A stretch of DNA of 64,000 bases from Parapristionchus giblindavisi (lineage: Eukaryota; Nematoda; Chromadorea; Rhabditida; Diplogasteridae): contig CALSFV010000086.1 in assembly GCA_943737045.1 (NCBI GenBank), positions 335,187 through 399,186 of the forward strand, written 5' to 3'. Of this stretch, positions 12,301 to 24,410 are shown in pieces (the stretch's first letter is position 1; each line of letters opens with the position of its first letter). The translations under genes and the position numbers were made by a program. The notes under the pieces are model-generated. The model was not told the origin of the DNA, did not search any database, and worked only from the letters and a program-made list of their open reading frames with translations.

Positions 12301-15300
12301 AGATGTGTGAGGGAACAAGGAGACGACGAAGAAGGAGAAGTAAGAGGTACATAACAAATTGAATAACATATACGGTAGACATTCTGACTTGCAATAACTC
12401 CCATTGCTACACACGTCATGCTTGTCTAGTCTTACCTTCGGATATACCATAAAACCAAAAAAATCGATAATCTATCAAGAAAAGAATTCCATTTATCAAA
12501 AGGTCGTATATTTGATCTATCAATCTCCCTTTACCATATTGTTTCAATGAGGATTTTTCTTAAATCATGTAAAATATCTTGAAAAAAAGTCACCTCAGCG
12601 CACAACGACGAACCCATGGAAGTACTATGAGAATAGTAATTACAACCCTTTCCCATCTACTACTACCAGTCAGTCTCTCTAATCAATTACTATGTCTTAC
12701 AAAGTACGACGCGTCAATTCGTGCCATAATACGAGCAAAGACCTAACACGGGAATGGTCGGAACTCACATATCCCGATTATCACGAAAGTTGCAGTGTTT
12801 ACTAAATCGACTACGCTGATTCCAAATCAGCCTTAAAAACCTGCGAAATGTTTTTCTGAAGCGAGTTATAGCCCTACGAAAGGCGATTTTTTGATTTTTC
12901 AAGCGATTGTTCAACTGATTTCCCCGCGCCATATGAATTTTATCTCGCTATTCTCTTCTCTTATCTTCTCTACACATTCCTAGCTGCAGCATCGTAAAGG
13001 GGTATGATGTTTTGTTGGCATTCCGGAGGCAGCTGGTTCGATTCCCCGGCTGTGAACTTATTTTACTGATTCTTATGTGATCATTTTTGTATAACTTGCA
13101 AAAGATCCCTCTGGAATACCAGCGAAACATCGTAAAACTTGACCACGCTGCAGCTGGGAGTGGAGAGAAAAGAGTATGCTCATGTTGCGTGGGGAAATCA
13201 GTTGAAAAATCGTTTGAAAAATCGAAAAATCGCTTTTTCGTCGTTCTATAACTCGCTTCAGAAAAACATTTCGCAGGTTTTTAAGGCTGATTTGGAATCA
13301 GCGTAGTCGATTTACTAAACCCTGTAAATTTTGTGAAAATTGGGATATGTGAGTTCCGACCATTCCCATGTAAGCAAAATAACACCTAAATTTTTGCATA
13401 CCAACAAAAATTGACAGAGTTCAAAGATCAAAGACCGAAGATCGATCTAATCAGACGGGACTGTATACTTGTACCGAGTAACATAGACAATAGCAAAACA
13501 GGAAATGAGACTCCGTGTAGAATGTACTAAACATGCTCTAATGTTATGACGTATGCTCATAAGCCAAAATTAGCTCACTAGCACCAAATTAATAGTAAGG
13601 ATATTAAATAATCATCATGACACGGCTAACAAGGGATCGGTCTCTTTGTAAATGCTCTCCAGTGCCCAAATATCACAAAACAGCACATAAATGATCGCGC
13701 TGAAAGGTTAATAAAGAGTGAGGGGGAAGATTAAATTATTAAAGTCCCTCTATATCAATGAGTGGTGGGGATGGACGAAATGCATATCAAGTAACAATAT
13801 AGGGCCATTGAAATAAAGAAGTGAACAAATCATCACACAAACGGCCAATTGACGAATGTGCAAAAAGTGAGAGAATGAGGGGAATTGGAGGAAGAAGAAA
13901 GAAACAACAAATGCTGAGATTATAATCCTGAGAAAATAGTGAAAGAATTGTTCACAGGGATTAATAATACTGAGAAAGAAATCTGCCGCCGTACCAATTC
14001 ATTTTTTTTGGACTTTTCTGAAGTCCATTTTTTATTAACTCTCTTCATTTGCCTTTGCTCTCTCGTTTTATTCCATTCTCATTTTCGATAGATTTGGTAC
14101 GGCGGCTGTATAGAGATTATAAAGGAGAAAGAGTAAAGAGTAAAGGAAAGAGACTATGGTCTGAGTGATAATAACAAATGAGATTATATCATGTGATAAA
14201 TAATCAGTTGATTTATTTGTCACCACACATTCTATAACTTCTGTCAATTCATTAGCACGAGAGTAAACAAAAGAGCTAACCACACTATTTATTTTGAAAT
14301 GTTGATTTATTGGGGGCACTCACAGCCCATCAACGATTTCCCCATTATTGGTATTATCCCGTTGAATTTACGTTGCTCCAAAATCAGAAGAAGTAACACC
14401 CAGAAATCTACATATTGTAACGTCGTCACACCAAAAAAAAAGAACTTGAATACATAATGTACATACATTATACATTATCACGAGAATAAACAACAGATTG
14501 CCTGTCAGTTTTTTTACATAATCAAATTCTCACTTATGACTCATTTGCAGCCACTATACTTTAAATATTAGATAATTCATTCCTATTATCGTGATTACTC
14601 TACATTGTTATTCAACATTAACTAACGTACATCAAACTGATGAATTATCGATGCAATAGCCAATGAAGAATACCGCAAAAATCGCCGTTACGCAATACAT
14701 AGACAGAACACAAAATCAAAAGCAGTCTATATTATCGTACCTCTTTAGCCATTCGTCGTCTGAGGGCGAGAAAGTACACCGCCTTCGGGTAATCCCCGAG
14801 GGCACGAAGATCACCAGAAAGAGAAGAATAGGCTCTAGCCTCACCTGATAACAAAAATTTCATTATTATTACAAAAATTATTTTTCTAAAAACAAAATAA
14901 TCAACGATAATTGAAATAACACCACTGCAACGAAAATCATCTTGTACATACATGGGCTCGATTCTACAGGGGCATTCGGACGAAAAATGGTTCATTTTAC
15001 AGGGGGACTTCACTTTTTTCTTTAAAAAAAAATTCATTTAAACGTCATTTTTACAGGGAGTATGCCACAAATTTTTGAAAAACCCTAATTTTACAGAGGG
15101 CACCACCATGTTGGCGCCCATGTATGATCTTGTAAAAGAAAAGGTCTAGAATAAGTTTTTTCTACTTTTAAAATTGAAAAGCTGAACAATATTTCTCTCT
15201 CTCTCTCGTGATCCCCTAGTATAGCGATCTATTACAAATAAAAAGAAACGCAAAACTTGTTCACTACATCTTGCAAATTAATATAAAATTAATTAAATGA

Positions 15301-18300
15301 AATAAATAATTCAAACCTGCTCTATCATCAAGTGCTCGTGCCAACAGCAAGTGTCTGTGATGGTGTTCGAGAGCTACAAAGATCAAAGATCAATCAATCG
15401 CAAAACTGAATTATGGTGTGGCTACCGTACCCATGGTGTGGTCAGCGACAATCGAAGCAGCATTGCCGAGTGAGAAGCACGCTTGAGCCTCACTCAGTGC
15501 ATCCTTCATCTCAATGGAGAGTGCGAGAGCCAGTCTGTAATTTGGGAAAAGTTGAAACCTATTATCTTTATTATTATAATTCTGCGAATCCATCTCACAC
15601 CACTTCAAACACGGACAATTCTTGTTTCAACTACGAAATATTCGGATTATCAAAATGAATTTATTGATATCTCAGATTTCTTGGATATAAAATTATAAAC
15701 GTTTCTATACCATGAAAATGTGTATCTCTCAACAACTAATCACAATCCAACCATCACAATCATACCCGGTGAATTCCCGTGACAATCCCATTTAATCTAC
15801 AAAGGAATCTCCACACCACCTTAATTGTTTCCAATCCCCTCCAAGAAATGGATAAAACATACTCTAGTTAGGAATACTACTCACTATCTTCATTCTACTT
15901 CCCAATCCGGTGAATTCCCGCCACAGCCTTCAAATCTACAACGAAACCAACGAAACCAACACTACTTGCTTGGCTCATCATGTACCGTACTCTTGGTGAA
16001 GTCATTCTCATATCAGTCCCTTGATCCCCTCTCATTCTACTGTTTCCCCTCATCTTCATAATCTTCTTCATCCCTCCCCTCTCATCATCCTTCCCATCAT
16101 ATGCAGTTGTGCTCTTTACGTGACTGATGATAGGAAGAAACAGAGAGAACAAGATTGAGAGATGAAGAAGGAGGGGAGGAGAAACAGGAGGTAAACACAA
16201 ATACATATATACATGTAAAGCACGGGGTAGACGAAGAGGACTACCGTGGAGAGAGTAATGGGAGAGGTAGAGATAAGGAAAAAAGGAGAGGTAGAGATAA
16301 GGAAAAAAGGAGAGGTAGAGATGGCAGAGGTAGAGCTCACAAGCAGTGCAATCACCCATTCCGAAAAAAAGCTATGAGGAAGATGTGAGTGAGAGTGAGA
16401 ATGGACAAAGATCCACGAGATGAGAATGCCAACATTCATGACATATTGTTGTACTAGAAAGACTATTCAGAATAACTCGACCTCTAAATCTCACCCATCC
16501 CCCCCCCCCCCCCCCCCAGGGAATTCACTGAATAATAGAGCGTCTACCATCAAACGTCTTGAAGTTTAGCTAAAAACAATTCATTCCAACTTGACACTAC
16601 TTGAGTTGTAAACTCAAATCGCACCCAGATACGAAAGTTGAAAAAAAAAAACATTTTCCAAAATCGAACTTGGTAAATTCTCGTCACAATTCAATTATAT
16701 AAAAACAAACAGAACACGAGTTCCAGTAGTAATGCGCTGTCCTCATATCCAATACATATTACTAATGGTATTAGTCTAATGCCCGCAAAAAAAAACTAAT
16801 TAGATCTATAAACCGCATGAATCAATAAAAATCAATAATGCTCATCTACCGTACCTGTAAAATTCGATGGCTTTTTCCATATCAGGAAGGAATACATGAG
16901 CATTTCCCAATGAAGTGTACGCTCTTCTCATTGCTCCCTTATCACCGAATTGACGAGCTGTTTCCAATCTCTGGAGAAAAAATATTTATTGAATGATAAT
17001 CGATCGAAAGAAAAATAAAGTTGTTCAGAATGTCACGTTGTCAATGATAAATATTTTTAGAAGAGAAAAATCATAACGAAATTTTTTCCATGACTATCTT
17101 TATCGATCGATATCAAACGAAATATCGATTTTTTTAGATTCGGCATGTGGATACCGTGGCCTACTATATACACATATTTTTTTGTAAAATGCTAATTTTT
17201 AGCTGCGCCTGGCATAACTCGAACCAGTCAGAAAGAAGATAGTGTCTCTTATAATCTTTAAAACGAAATGAAACCAACCTACTCAGCACTTACAAGGGAA
17301 GTCAGCGGAGTCAGTCCGGGCGTTTGGGATGAGACATACATCATTCGATAAGTCTCCAAAAAAGAAGAACTTTTTCTATTGACCATTTTTCCTGAGGACT
17401 CCTGGGCGCCGAGATATTTGCATATTCCCCTCTCGCTTTCTGTTGAACGAACAACCAGTCACTTGGCTCTTCGAAGAGAGGAAGTGGTGGTCGAGTGGTA
17501 CCAATGGCCTTGTCTCACAATATTTTGCTCGTATTCCACTAACGATGGTGGCATTGGAAAAAAAGTGATGGAAACATAGATTTTGAGACGAGGCTCTTAC
17601 TCACTCGGCCCACTTCCTCTCTTCGAAGAGCCAAGAGACTGGTTGTTCGTTCAACAGAAAGTGAGAGGGGAATATGCAAATATCTCGGCGCCAAGGAGTC
17701 CTCAGGAAAAATGGTCAATAGAAAAAGTTTTTCTTTTTTGGAGACCTATCGAATGGTATATGTCTCATCCCAAACGCCCGGACTGACTCCGCTGACTTCC
17801 CTTGTTAGCTATCAATAAGAAATAGGATTTTGTTACAACAAAACAACCTTAATCAATCCATATCCTCATATGACAATACCGTACCTTGAAATGGTAATCA
17901 ATAGCAGTTCGGAAGTCCCTGAGCATGTAGTAGGCATTACCAAGACATCCGTATGTTCTTCCACAAGCGAGTGTATCAGGTAACATCTCCGAGAGTTCCA
18001 ATGATGCTCTCAATACATTATTTTATTTCAAATTTCAAATTTAATTCAGATATGATACTCAATTTAGCGTAAAATTAAAAGAAATTAAATAGATCTTCCA
18101 TAACCAGATATGATCTCAAGACATGTTTAAACATCTCATAAACCAGTCACATCCACGTTTCACACTTTTACCAAAAGTGAGAAGCCATTGGCATACTGAT
18201 CGAAACCAGCCAACCATATGACTCACTTATAATTGAGAATAGCCTCATTGAGATCTTTGAGATAAGTCATTTGTTGTTCTTCATCTCCATTATTATTCCT

Positions 18301-21300
18301 TCCTTCTGCTATAGTTGTCTCATCTGATTCACTATTACTCGCCATGATGATACCTTCGATCGATGGAGGGGAAACACAAATCGATTTCTGCTCCGTTCTA
18401 CAATCATGACGTCATCAAGATTAAGATTAATTAATTATTTATAAAATTATATCTTAAATTACTTATGGAGGAAATTTTACATCAGGAAACGTCCCAATTG
18501 TTAAGACACTCATTCATTTTATGATAATTTATGTACAAGTTTTGCTCATTTTCATTATATCTTGTTCATTATCATGCATCTCAACTCCATTATAACAAAT
18601 TCAGTCTGGACATCAATAATCAATAATATAATATTACCGTACCTGCTCTTCACTTGATAGATCGTGGCGAGATTGTACAACGCTCGAGCCTCACACATCT
18701 TCAATATCGATTGATTAAATAGATCACTCATCCCCCATCGCTTCATAGTTTCAGTCCACTCATAATTCGAGTTCTTGATACGGAAATAACAGTTCTTCTT
18801 CAGAAAGATTGTGGAAATATAAATAAATAAGACAAACCATCTTCTCCCTTCCTTCTTCCAATTTTTGCGCCAGCTTCAGCTGATGCTTTGTGAAGAGAAT
18901 CGCCTCCTACAATGGAATTAATTGCATAAATATTGATTGACGAAAAAATACAGAATAGATGGACCAATAAAACTAAAGATCTATTGCTCTGTTGTTATAC
19001 CAGTGGTATACATGTTTCATTCATCATCTATCAACACAAGAACGAATAGCATTTAATTATTGAAGACAATTACTTTGATAAGAGAAAAAATATTGAGAGA
19101 ATAAGTCTACCGGAAGGTGTATTGAAATAGTAGAATCATAGAAATAACAATACACAAATGTTGTGGTCCTACCGTAGTCCTGCTCTCATCAATCTCACCT
19201 GGAATTCTCCAATCGCCTTGTACGTATGCCCAACGTTGGCTGACGCCTTCAGCTCACCCATATAATCGCCAATAAACCTGACAAATCAATCAATAATTAA
19301 CCCACACCAATCGATAATCACTTCATTATCTACATTTATGAAATTTTCCATGAGCAATCACACATCTTTGCGTTTTCATTCTAACTTTTGAATTCGCATA
19401 ATTAAGAGGCCTGCTCCCTAAGACTCGATCATATTCGACCACCCCCGGACACGTGCGCTAGCAATGAGAACTGGGAGTCCATACTTGGGTGTTAGGAGTG
19501 TCACCGGCCCTTATTACACAAAACAGCAGAAATTTCCTGTTTGTGCCCTCAGGCTATTTAAAAAAAATAATTTTAACAAAAAACGTTAAAAAATCATAAT
19601 TTTTCAAATTGTTGAGATGAAGTCTAAATAACATTTGCGATGCGTCTAGGGTGCACAGAGGTTGCTAATACACTATTAGCATCGAATGTGCGTTGATTCC
19701 TAAATCACTTTTTAGACTCAAAATTATGGTTTTTTCGGACAAATTATCGCTTGTTGTAGATTGCTGCAAAGATTTCCGACCAGGTATTGTAGCCTAAGCA
19801 ATTCTGCATTGATTTCACTTAAAACCGGATTCTTCCCGTTAGACCATCTTGCCGAAATTTTCGTTCGAATTTCCGTCATCGATGGTTTTCCCGAACAAAT
19901 GTATTTTTCAAACGTATTTTCCAAACGATTGGTGCGGAATTGTGCTCTACACAAAGTTTCGAGGTGAGACCAGTAAAATGACACAAAACGCCCATCACCT
20001 GGATCAATTTGAAAATTTCGATTTTCACGACCCGGGGGTCATGGTCCGAAAATTTCCAAATTTCTCAAGTTTGAAATGTTTTCATTTATGTGGCTTGTTG
20101 TGAAGTACTAATGCTGTGAATAATATTCAGCCAATGCTCAATGGCTGATCTCTCCTTTCAACCATTTTTTCGAAAATTTTCATTCTGATTGCGTGCGAAA
20201 AATCAGAATTGTGTTTGAATAAGTTTCCAACTTGCTTTCTGTAACATTCTGTCATAGTACTTTGCAATGTACATTATTAATATGAAAATCGTTTATTTTC
20301 GAAAATTCATAAAATTCAATTTGAGTGCCTACTTTCACGGCAAATTGCTAAAATATTGCAGTTTTTCGACTCGAATGCTGCGACAATGAGCAAATGACAA
20401 TGACAATGTGAAGTTTCATGATGAGTGAAACATAGTAGAACTGGAATCCCGTCATTCGGCTCACTTTTGAAAAATCGATTTCCATGACCCCGGGGTCATG
20501 GTAAAAAAATATGAATTTTCGAAATTGAACGATTTTCATATTGATTATGCACATTGTAAAGTACTATGATAGAATGTTACAGAAAGTAAGTTGGAAACTG
20601 ATTCAAGCACAATTCTGATTTTTCGCACGTAATCAGAATGAAAATTTTCGAAAAAATGGTTGAAAATATAGATCAGCCATTGAGCATTGGTTGAATATTA
20701 TTCACATCATTAGTACTTCACAATAAGCCACATAAATTAAAACATTTCAAACTTGAGAAATTTTGAAATTTTCAGACCATGACCCCCGGGTCATGAAAAT
20801 CGAAATTTTCAAATTGATCCAAGTGATGGGCTTCTTGTGCCATTTTACTGGTCTCACCTCGAAACTTTGTGTAGAGCACAATTCCGCACCAATCGTTTGG
20901 AAAATACGTTTGAAAAATACATTTGTTCGGGAAAACCATCGATGACGGAAATTCGAACGAAAATTTCGGCAAGATGGTCTAACGGGAAGAATCCGGTTTT
21001 AAGTGAAATCAATGCAGAATTGCTTAGGCTACAATACCTGGTCGGAAATCTTTGCAGCAATCTACAACAAGCGATAATTTGTCCGAAAAAACCATAATTT
21101 TGAGTCTAAAAAGTGGTTTAGGAATCAACGCACATTCGATGCTAATAGTGTATTAGCAACCTCTGTGCACCCTAGACGCATCGCAAATGATATTTAGACT
21201 TCATCTCAACAATTTGAAAAATTATGATTTTTTAACGTTTTTTTATTAAAATTATTTTTTTAAATAGCCTGAGGGCATAAACAGGAAATTTCTGCTGTTT

Positions 21301-23335
21301 TGTGTAATAAGGGCCGGTGACACTCCTAACACCCAAGTATGGACCCCCAGTTCCCATTGCTAGCGCACGTGTCCGGGGGGTGGTCGAGTATAAACGGCCA
21401 TCTCTCTTAATACTAATAATAATAATAATAATAAATTACACTTTTATTCCTCTCATCTTTCTATCAATTCTACTACACATCTCCTATTTATCATCATCTT
21501 TCTTCCCTCATCTTATATGCTCATCAAGTAGTATTTACAGTATCCATCTAAGGTGGTACGATGACGTCATCAACAACACCCAATATGAGTGAGTGTGTAT
21601 AAACATACTGCACAAGCTACATACAATCTGCAACCTTCTGACAATACTACATAGGTGGGCACGGTGGGGGAAAGGCTGTGCGCAACCCGGAGAATTGTAT
21701 GGCAAGGCTATGCGCATGTCCATTTTTTGCAGATTTGACTTGAAATTTGTCATTTTTTGTGAGGCAAAGCTATGCGCAAGGCCCCGCGTGGGAAGGAAAG
21801 GCTGTGTGCAAAAAGTATTCGTTTTCACCCGCCCACCTTTGCAATACTACAAACTACAACTACTCTTATTCAGTAACAAATCGATGGCCATCTACAATCC
21901 CCCAATTCAGAGAGTATTCGACGTAAATCCAATGTAACTAAAAGGATGAGTTGATACTCAGTCTCGATTAGACAAATGATACTATAAATAAGAGTACTCT
22001 GATGTGATTGACTATCCCATCTACTTCCTTCCATCAACATTATATATGATGAATAGAGTATCTATCTATCTATATCCAGTCCATTCTTTTCTTTCACTCA
22101 AATCTCATCTCTTGCGCAATGTCTTGTCGACAACGACAGAAAGACGAAAGAAGAAAGAAAGAATGGGGTTCGGTTACATCATTCTCTCTATCCTCCCTCT
22201 AAGGACTGAATTGGGAGACGAATTCAACTCTTTTTCTATTCTTCTATCCCTCTATCCTATTCTGCTTTCGTTCGTTCCATCTCTTCCACTAATTTTTGAT
22301 GAATCAAATGTATTCACTCACTAGAGACAAAAAGACATACAGACAGACAGACAGAGAAACATTAATGACAACTACACCTCTATATCTCGTTATCGATAAT
22401 AATAATAATACTGAAACTATAAGACTCTCAAGGGAGGGATTAAATATAAAACATTAAGATAATCTCTTTCAATCACTGACAACAGATTATGATGCTTCGT
22501 TGAGAACTAACTAATGATGAATGAGAGAGAACTACAGCACAGCCAACCCTCTACGTCACTCAATGATCATTTTAGAAACTCTCCGTCTTTTTGTTTGTAA
22601 AACAGAAACTACGTCCAGAGCGAATAGTTTCAAATGTTTTTTATATGAAGGTGACACAATAGTACTAGTGTTCAAACAAACAGTCCTTATAAATTAGACA
22701 TAGTGAAACCCATATGTGACAGGTTCTAAATCATGAAGAGCTACAATCATCCGCTACTCGCAATGCCAGTAAAATCGATAATGTTCTGAGACCCCGATCG
22801 ACAATATTTCCGCCAATTATTCTCCACATTAGATGTCCAACTACGATGGATGAATAACTGTACCTCGTAAGTAGTAGATCATTTTTATGATATTCCAATG
22901 CCTTCGCGTATGCCCGTATCGAGAAATATGCATTGCCTAGTTGAGAATAGATTGGCGATAACGTGTGCACATCCGTCGTTCCGACCTATAGATATAAATA
23001 TCGATTAATCTACCCCATATTGATTGGCACTATTGATTGATCTTTGACTGAATGCATCAACATTCAAAGGTGATTCAACATTGATGGCATGAGGCATAAA
23101 CAACTATAATATGATCAATAATAAATGGAAAACATTCCACTTACATCGATGGCCTTCTGTAGGTATTCGATACCTGCAAAGAAATATAAGACGTTGTAAA
23201 CAACATTTGAATGTCTAAATTGTAAATGGATCAGCCTTTCTCACCTTTGATAAAGTTATTGTCCCTACACAATCGTTCGCCTTCTTGGGCCAATTCGAGA
23301 CATGTTATCGGAGGTTTTGACGCCATCGGCGTCAT
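6319..23335 (-). CDS. Pins/LGN/AGS-3-like TPR-GoLoco protein
   Basis: The protein is about 533 aa from 19 exons, in transcription order 23335-23245, 23173-23145, 22985-22864, 19277-19199, 18906-18838, 18698-18643, 18397-18227, 18008-17885, 16970-16855, 15534-15431, about 15373-15318, 14844-14741, 9702-9604, 9310-9243, 7725-7623, 7255-7185, 6897-6821, 6532-6484 and 6331-6319. Phases agree throughout, provided exon 11 is 57 nt; my coordinates for it are uncertain by one base. It starts MTPMASKPPITCLELAQEGE, like LGN. Seven to eight TPRs follow (SPIYSQLGNAYFSIRAYAKA, ARALYNLATIYQ, AQACFSLGNA, EARAYSSLSGDLRALGDYPKA). Exon 7 carries an Asn/Glu-rich insert where LGN also has an insert. Exon 16 encodes a canonical GoLoco motif, FFDLLTRMQSKRLDEQR, with the terminal Gln-Arg. 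Known role of the family: a GDP-Galpha-i/o binding scaffold for spindle orientation and G-protein signalling at the cortex. The last three small exons are the least certain. Confidence 0.88.
7866..8760. repeat. Degenerate tandem repeat of about 175 bp
   Basis: In the intron between exons 14 and 15 of the Pins-like gene, a block resembling GAGTNTGAAACACGAAAGC followed by TACTGGTTGAACACTAATCT recurs near 7875, 8165, 8345, 8517 and 8712, with a partial copy near 7935. Units also share a TATTATTATTAT-rich segment. The copies are strongly diverged. Confidence 0.6.
9359..9529. mobile_element. Small inverted-repeat element (MITE-like)
   Basis: The ends read TACCCTCGC and GCGAGGGTA. Inside, GACCCACTATATAA occurs twice, around 9389 and 9493. 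It lies in the intron between exons 13 and 14 of the Pins-like gene and has no coding capacity. A related-looking element with repeated ACCCACMCGCA motifs occupies about 9000-9190. Confidence 0.5.
10951..10968. repeat. Poly-G tract (18 G)
   Basis: An uninterrupted G run in a large intron of the Pins-like gene, followed by a GA-rich stretch at 11041-11060. Homopolymer length is prone to sequencing error. Confidence 0.8.
12747..13370. mobile_element. Foldback MITE with TAA target-site duplication
   Basis: The terminal inverted repeats begin CACGGGAATGGTCGGAACTC on the left and, as reverse complement, CATGGGAATGGTCGGAACTC on the right. Imperfect pairing runs about 180 bp inward (12747-12925 against 13190-13370). 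The element is flanked by TAA at 12744-12746 and 13371-13373. A 3-bp TWA duplication is characteristic of PIF/Harbinger transposons. There is no transposase, so it would be non-autonomous. The centre contains GGTTCGATTCC, which matches a tRNA B-box, but no good tRNA fold. It sits in the intron between exons 12 and 13 of the Pins-like gene. Confidence 0.75.
13983..14106. mobile_element. Short inverted-repeat element with 13-bp ends
   Basis: The ends are GCCGCCGTACCAA (about 13983) and TTGGTACGGCGGC (ending about 14106), around a T-rich core. It lies in the intron between exons 12 and 13 of the Pins-like gene. The ends contain GTAC next to CGG, as do the donor sites of this gene. Confidence 0.5.
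14944..15128. mobile_element. Small inverted-repeat element with internal TTTTACAGGG repeats
   Basis: The ends are imperfectly inverted (ACATACATGGGC against GCCCATGTATGAT). The motif TTNTACAGGG or a close variant occurs four times inside, near 14964, 14996, 15049 and 15089. It is intronic, between exons 11 and 12 of the Pins-like gene. Not a recognised family. Confidence 0.4.
16261..16335. repeat. 24-bp tandem repeat, about 3 copies
   Basis: The unit GGAGAGGTAGAGATAAGG followed by a run of A starts at 16261, 16285 and 16309. It is an intronic purine minisatellite. A run of 19 C follows at 16499-16517. Confidence 0.8.
17293..17804. mobile_element. 512-bp inverted-repeat MITE with TTA target-site duplication
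   Basis: Arms of about 190-200 bp (17293-17485 against 17605-17804) begin CAAGGGAAGTCAGCGGAG and are close to identical as reverse complements. The flanks are TTA at 17290-17292 and TTA at 17805-17807. The TWA duplication and lack of coding sequence point to a non-autonomous PIF/Harbinger-type element. It lies in the intron between exons 8 and 9 of the Pins-like gene, and its high arm similarity suggests recent insertion. Confidence 0.75.
19433..21388. mobile_element. 1.95 kb foldback element in an intron
   Basis: Arms of roughly 880 bp (19433 to about 20310 and about 20510 to 21388) are reverse complements with few differences. The ends read TCGACCACCCCCGGACACG and its complement, with a TA beside each end. 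An 86-codon frame occurs in both arms simply because the arms match. The motif CATGACCCCCGGGTCATG or variants appears in both arms. No transposase is seen. It lies in intron 3 of the Pins-like gene. The family is unknown to me. Confidence 0.75.
21652..21838. mobile_element. Small inverted-repeat element with AGGTGGGC ends
   Basis: AGGTGGGC near 21652 is matched by GCCCACCT ending near 21838. Inside, AAGGCTRTGYGCAA-type motifs recur near 21671, 21703, 21765 and 21798. It resembles in layout the other small elements here, with short inverted ends around a repeated GC-richer motif. It lies in intron 3 of the Pins-like gene. Confidence 0.45.
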
Positions 23336-24410
23336 TTCTTTCTAGAAACAATACAATTACAACTGTGAGAACAAGCGGGAAGACTGTGAAACAAAGGAAA
23401 CATATGACAGGTCGATTAAGGACCATTAAACGTTCGTTAATCTTTCGAAATCGATAAGAGCACAGAATAGATAAATGGAGGAACGACAATTGAGAGGATA
23501 AAGAGAATAAATGGATGCATCAAAATTGGCAGTCTAAGAGAGAAGGAATGGAGGCGCGGCAGGGATCCTTGGATAGAGAGAGAAGATAGAGGAGGAGGGG
23601 TGAATATGGCCCTCTTCTTCCTCTACAACTATCATTTCTCTCTTTTCGTATGGAGAGAAGAGAGTGTACTCTCACTCAAGGAATACATTGATCGTGTGTC
23701 CCCCCTTACGTAGAAATGAGTAAATAGGAAGAAAATGGAAGGAATAAATGAAGGCCCAATCTAGACTTTCTCCTCACAACAAGAATTCTTTAAACTAAAG
23801 ACTTAAAGTCGACACTATTTCTCTCTCATTGCGAAGAGAGAAAAGATCAGAAATATTCACACATGATTAATGTTTGCAGTCGGCACAAGACTCAGAATTA
23901 TATTCCACTACTTTCACTCACGCGATCGTTCGTTAAATTGCGAAATTAAAATAGAAATAATACGGCTAAAAGCGAGGGTGAAAGATTCGAGGAAACGAGA
24001 GAAATCGAGAAGCTTAGTTGAAGAATCGGCATTCAACGTACGTATTAGCATCCATTCAAGCACTCTGCCTTCCCCTCTATTCCGTATAAAAAAAGAGAAA
24101 AGCGTGAACGATTCGTGAAATTGCACGCCCAAAAGCAGAAGGAGAAGCTAGACCGACGCAAGGAGGCAAGCCAACCACCCACATGTCATGAGTGCGCTCT
24201 ACCGAACCATGAGATTACGGTATACTTTGAATTGTTAAATTCGCGCCAAAGCGTCAAACATACTTATCGTTTTGGTGCTAATCTGTATGTGAGTGAATGT
24301 TTTCGCCTTGGAAGGTCACTCGAAAGAAGGAATGTTTAAACAATTTGAAAATAAGATGCGAACAAGAGTTACAATGGAAACGGTGAATCTTTTATTATCT
24401 CAATCTCAAT
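23336..24410. other. Upstream region of the Pins-like gene; no gene seen
   Basis: This separates two minus-strand genes: the 5' end of the Pins-like gene and the stop codon of the small membrane-protein gene. I found only short frames with no family resemblance. Promoter elements cannot be assigned by eye. Confidence 0.4.

Noticed and set aside
12970..13070. Possible tRNA or tRNA-derived SINE (GGTTCGATTCC B-box match)
   Set aside because: The T-arm needs a 9-nt loop, and I could not form convincing acceptor, D or anticodon stems. It sits in the middle of an inverted-repeat element.
19724..21097. 86-codon frame present in both arms of the foldback as a gene
   Set aside because: It is duplicated only because the arms are inverted copies. 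No start context, splice structure or recognisable domain supports it.
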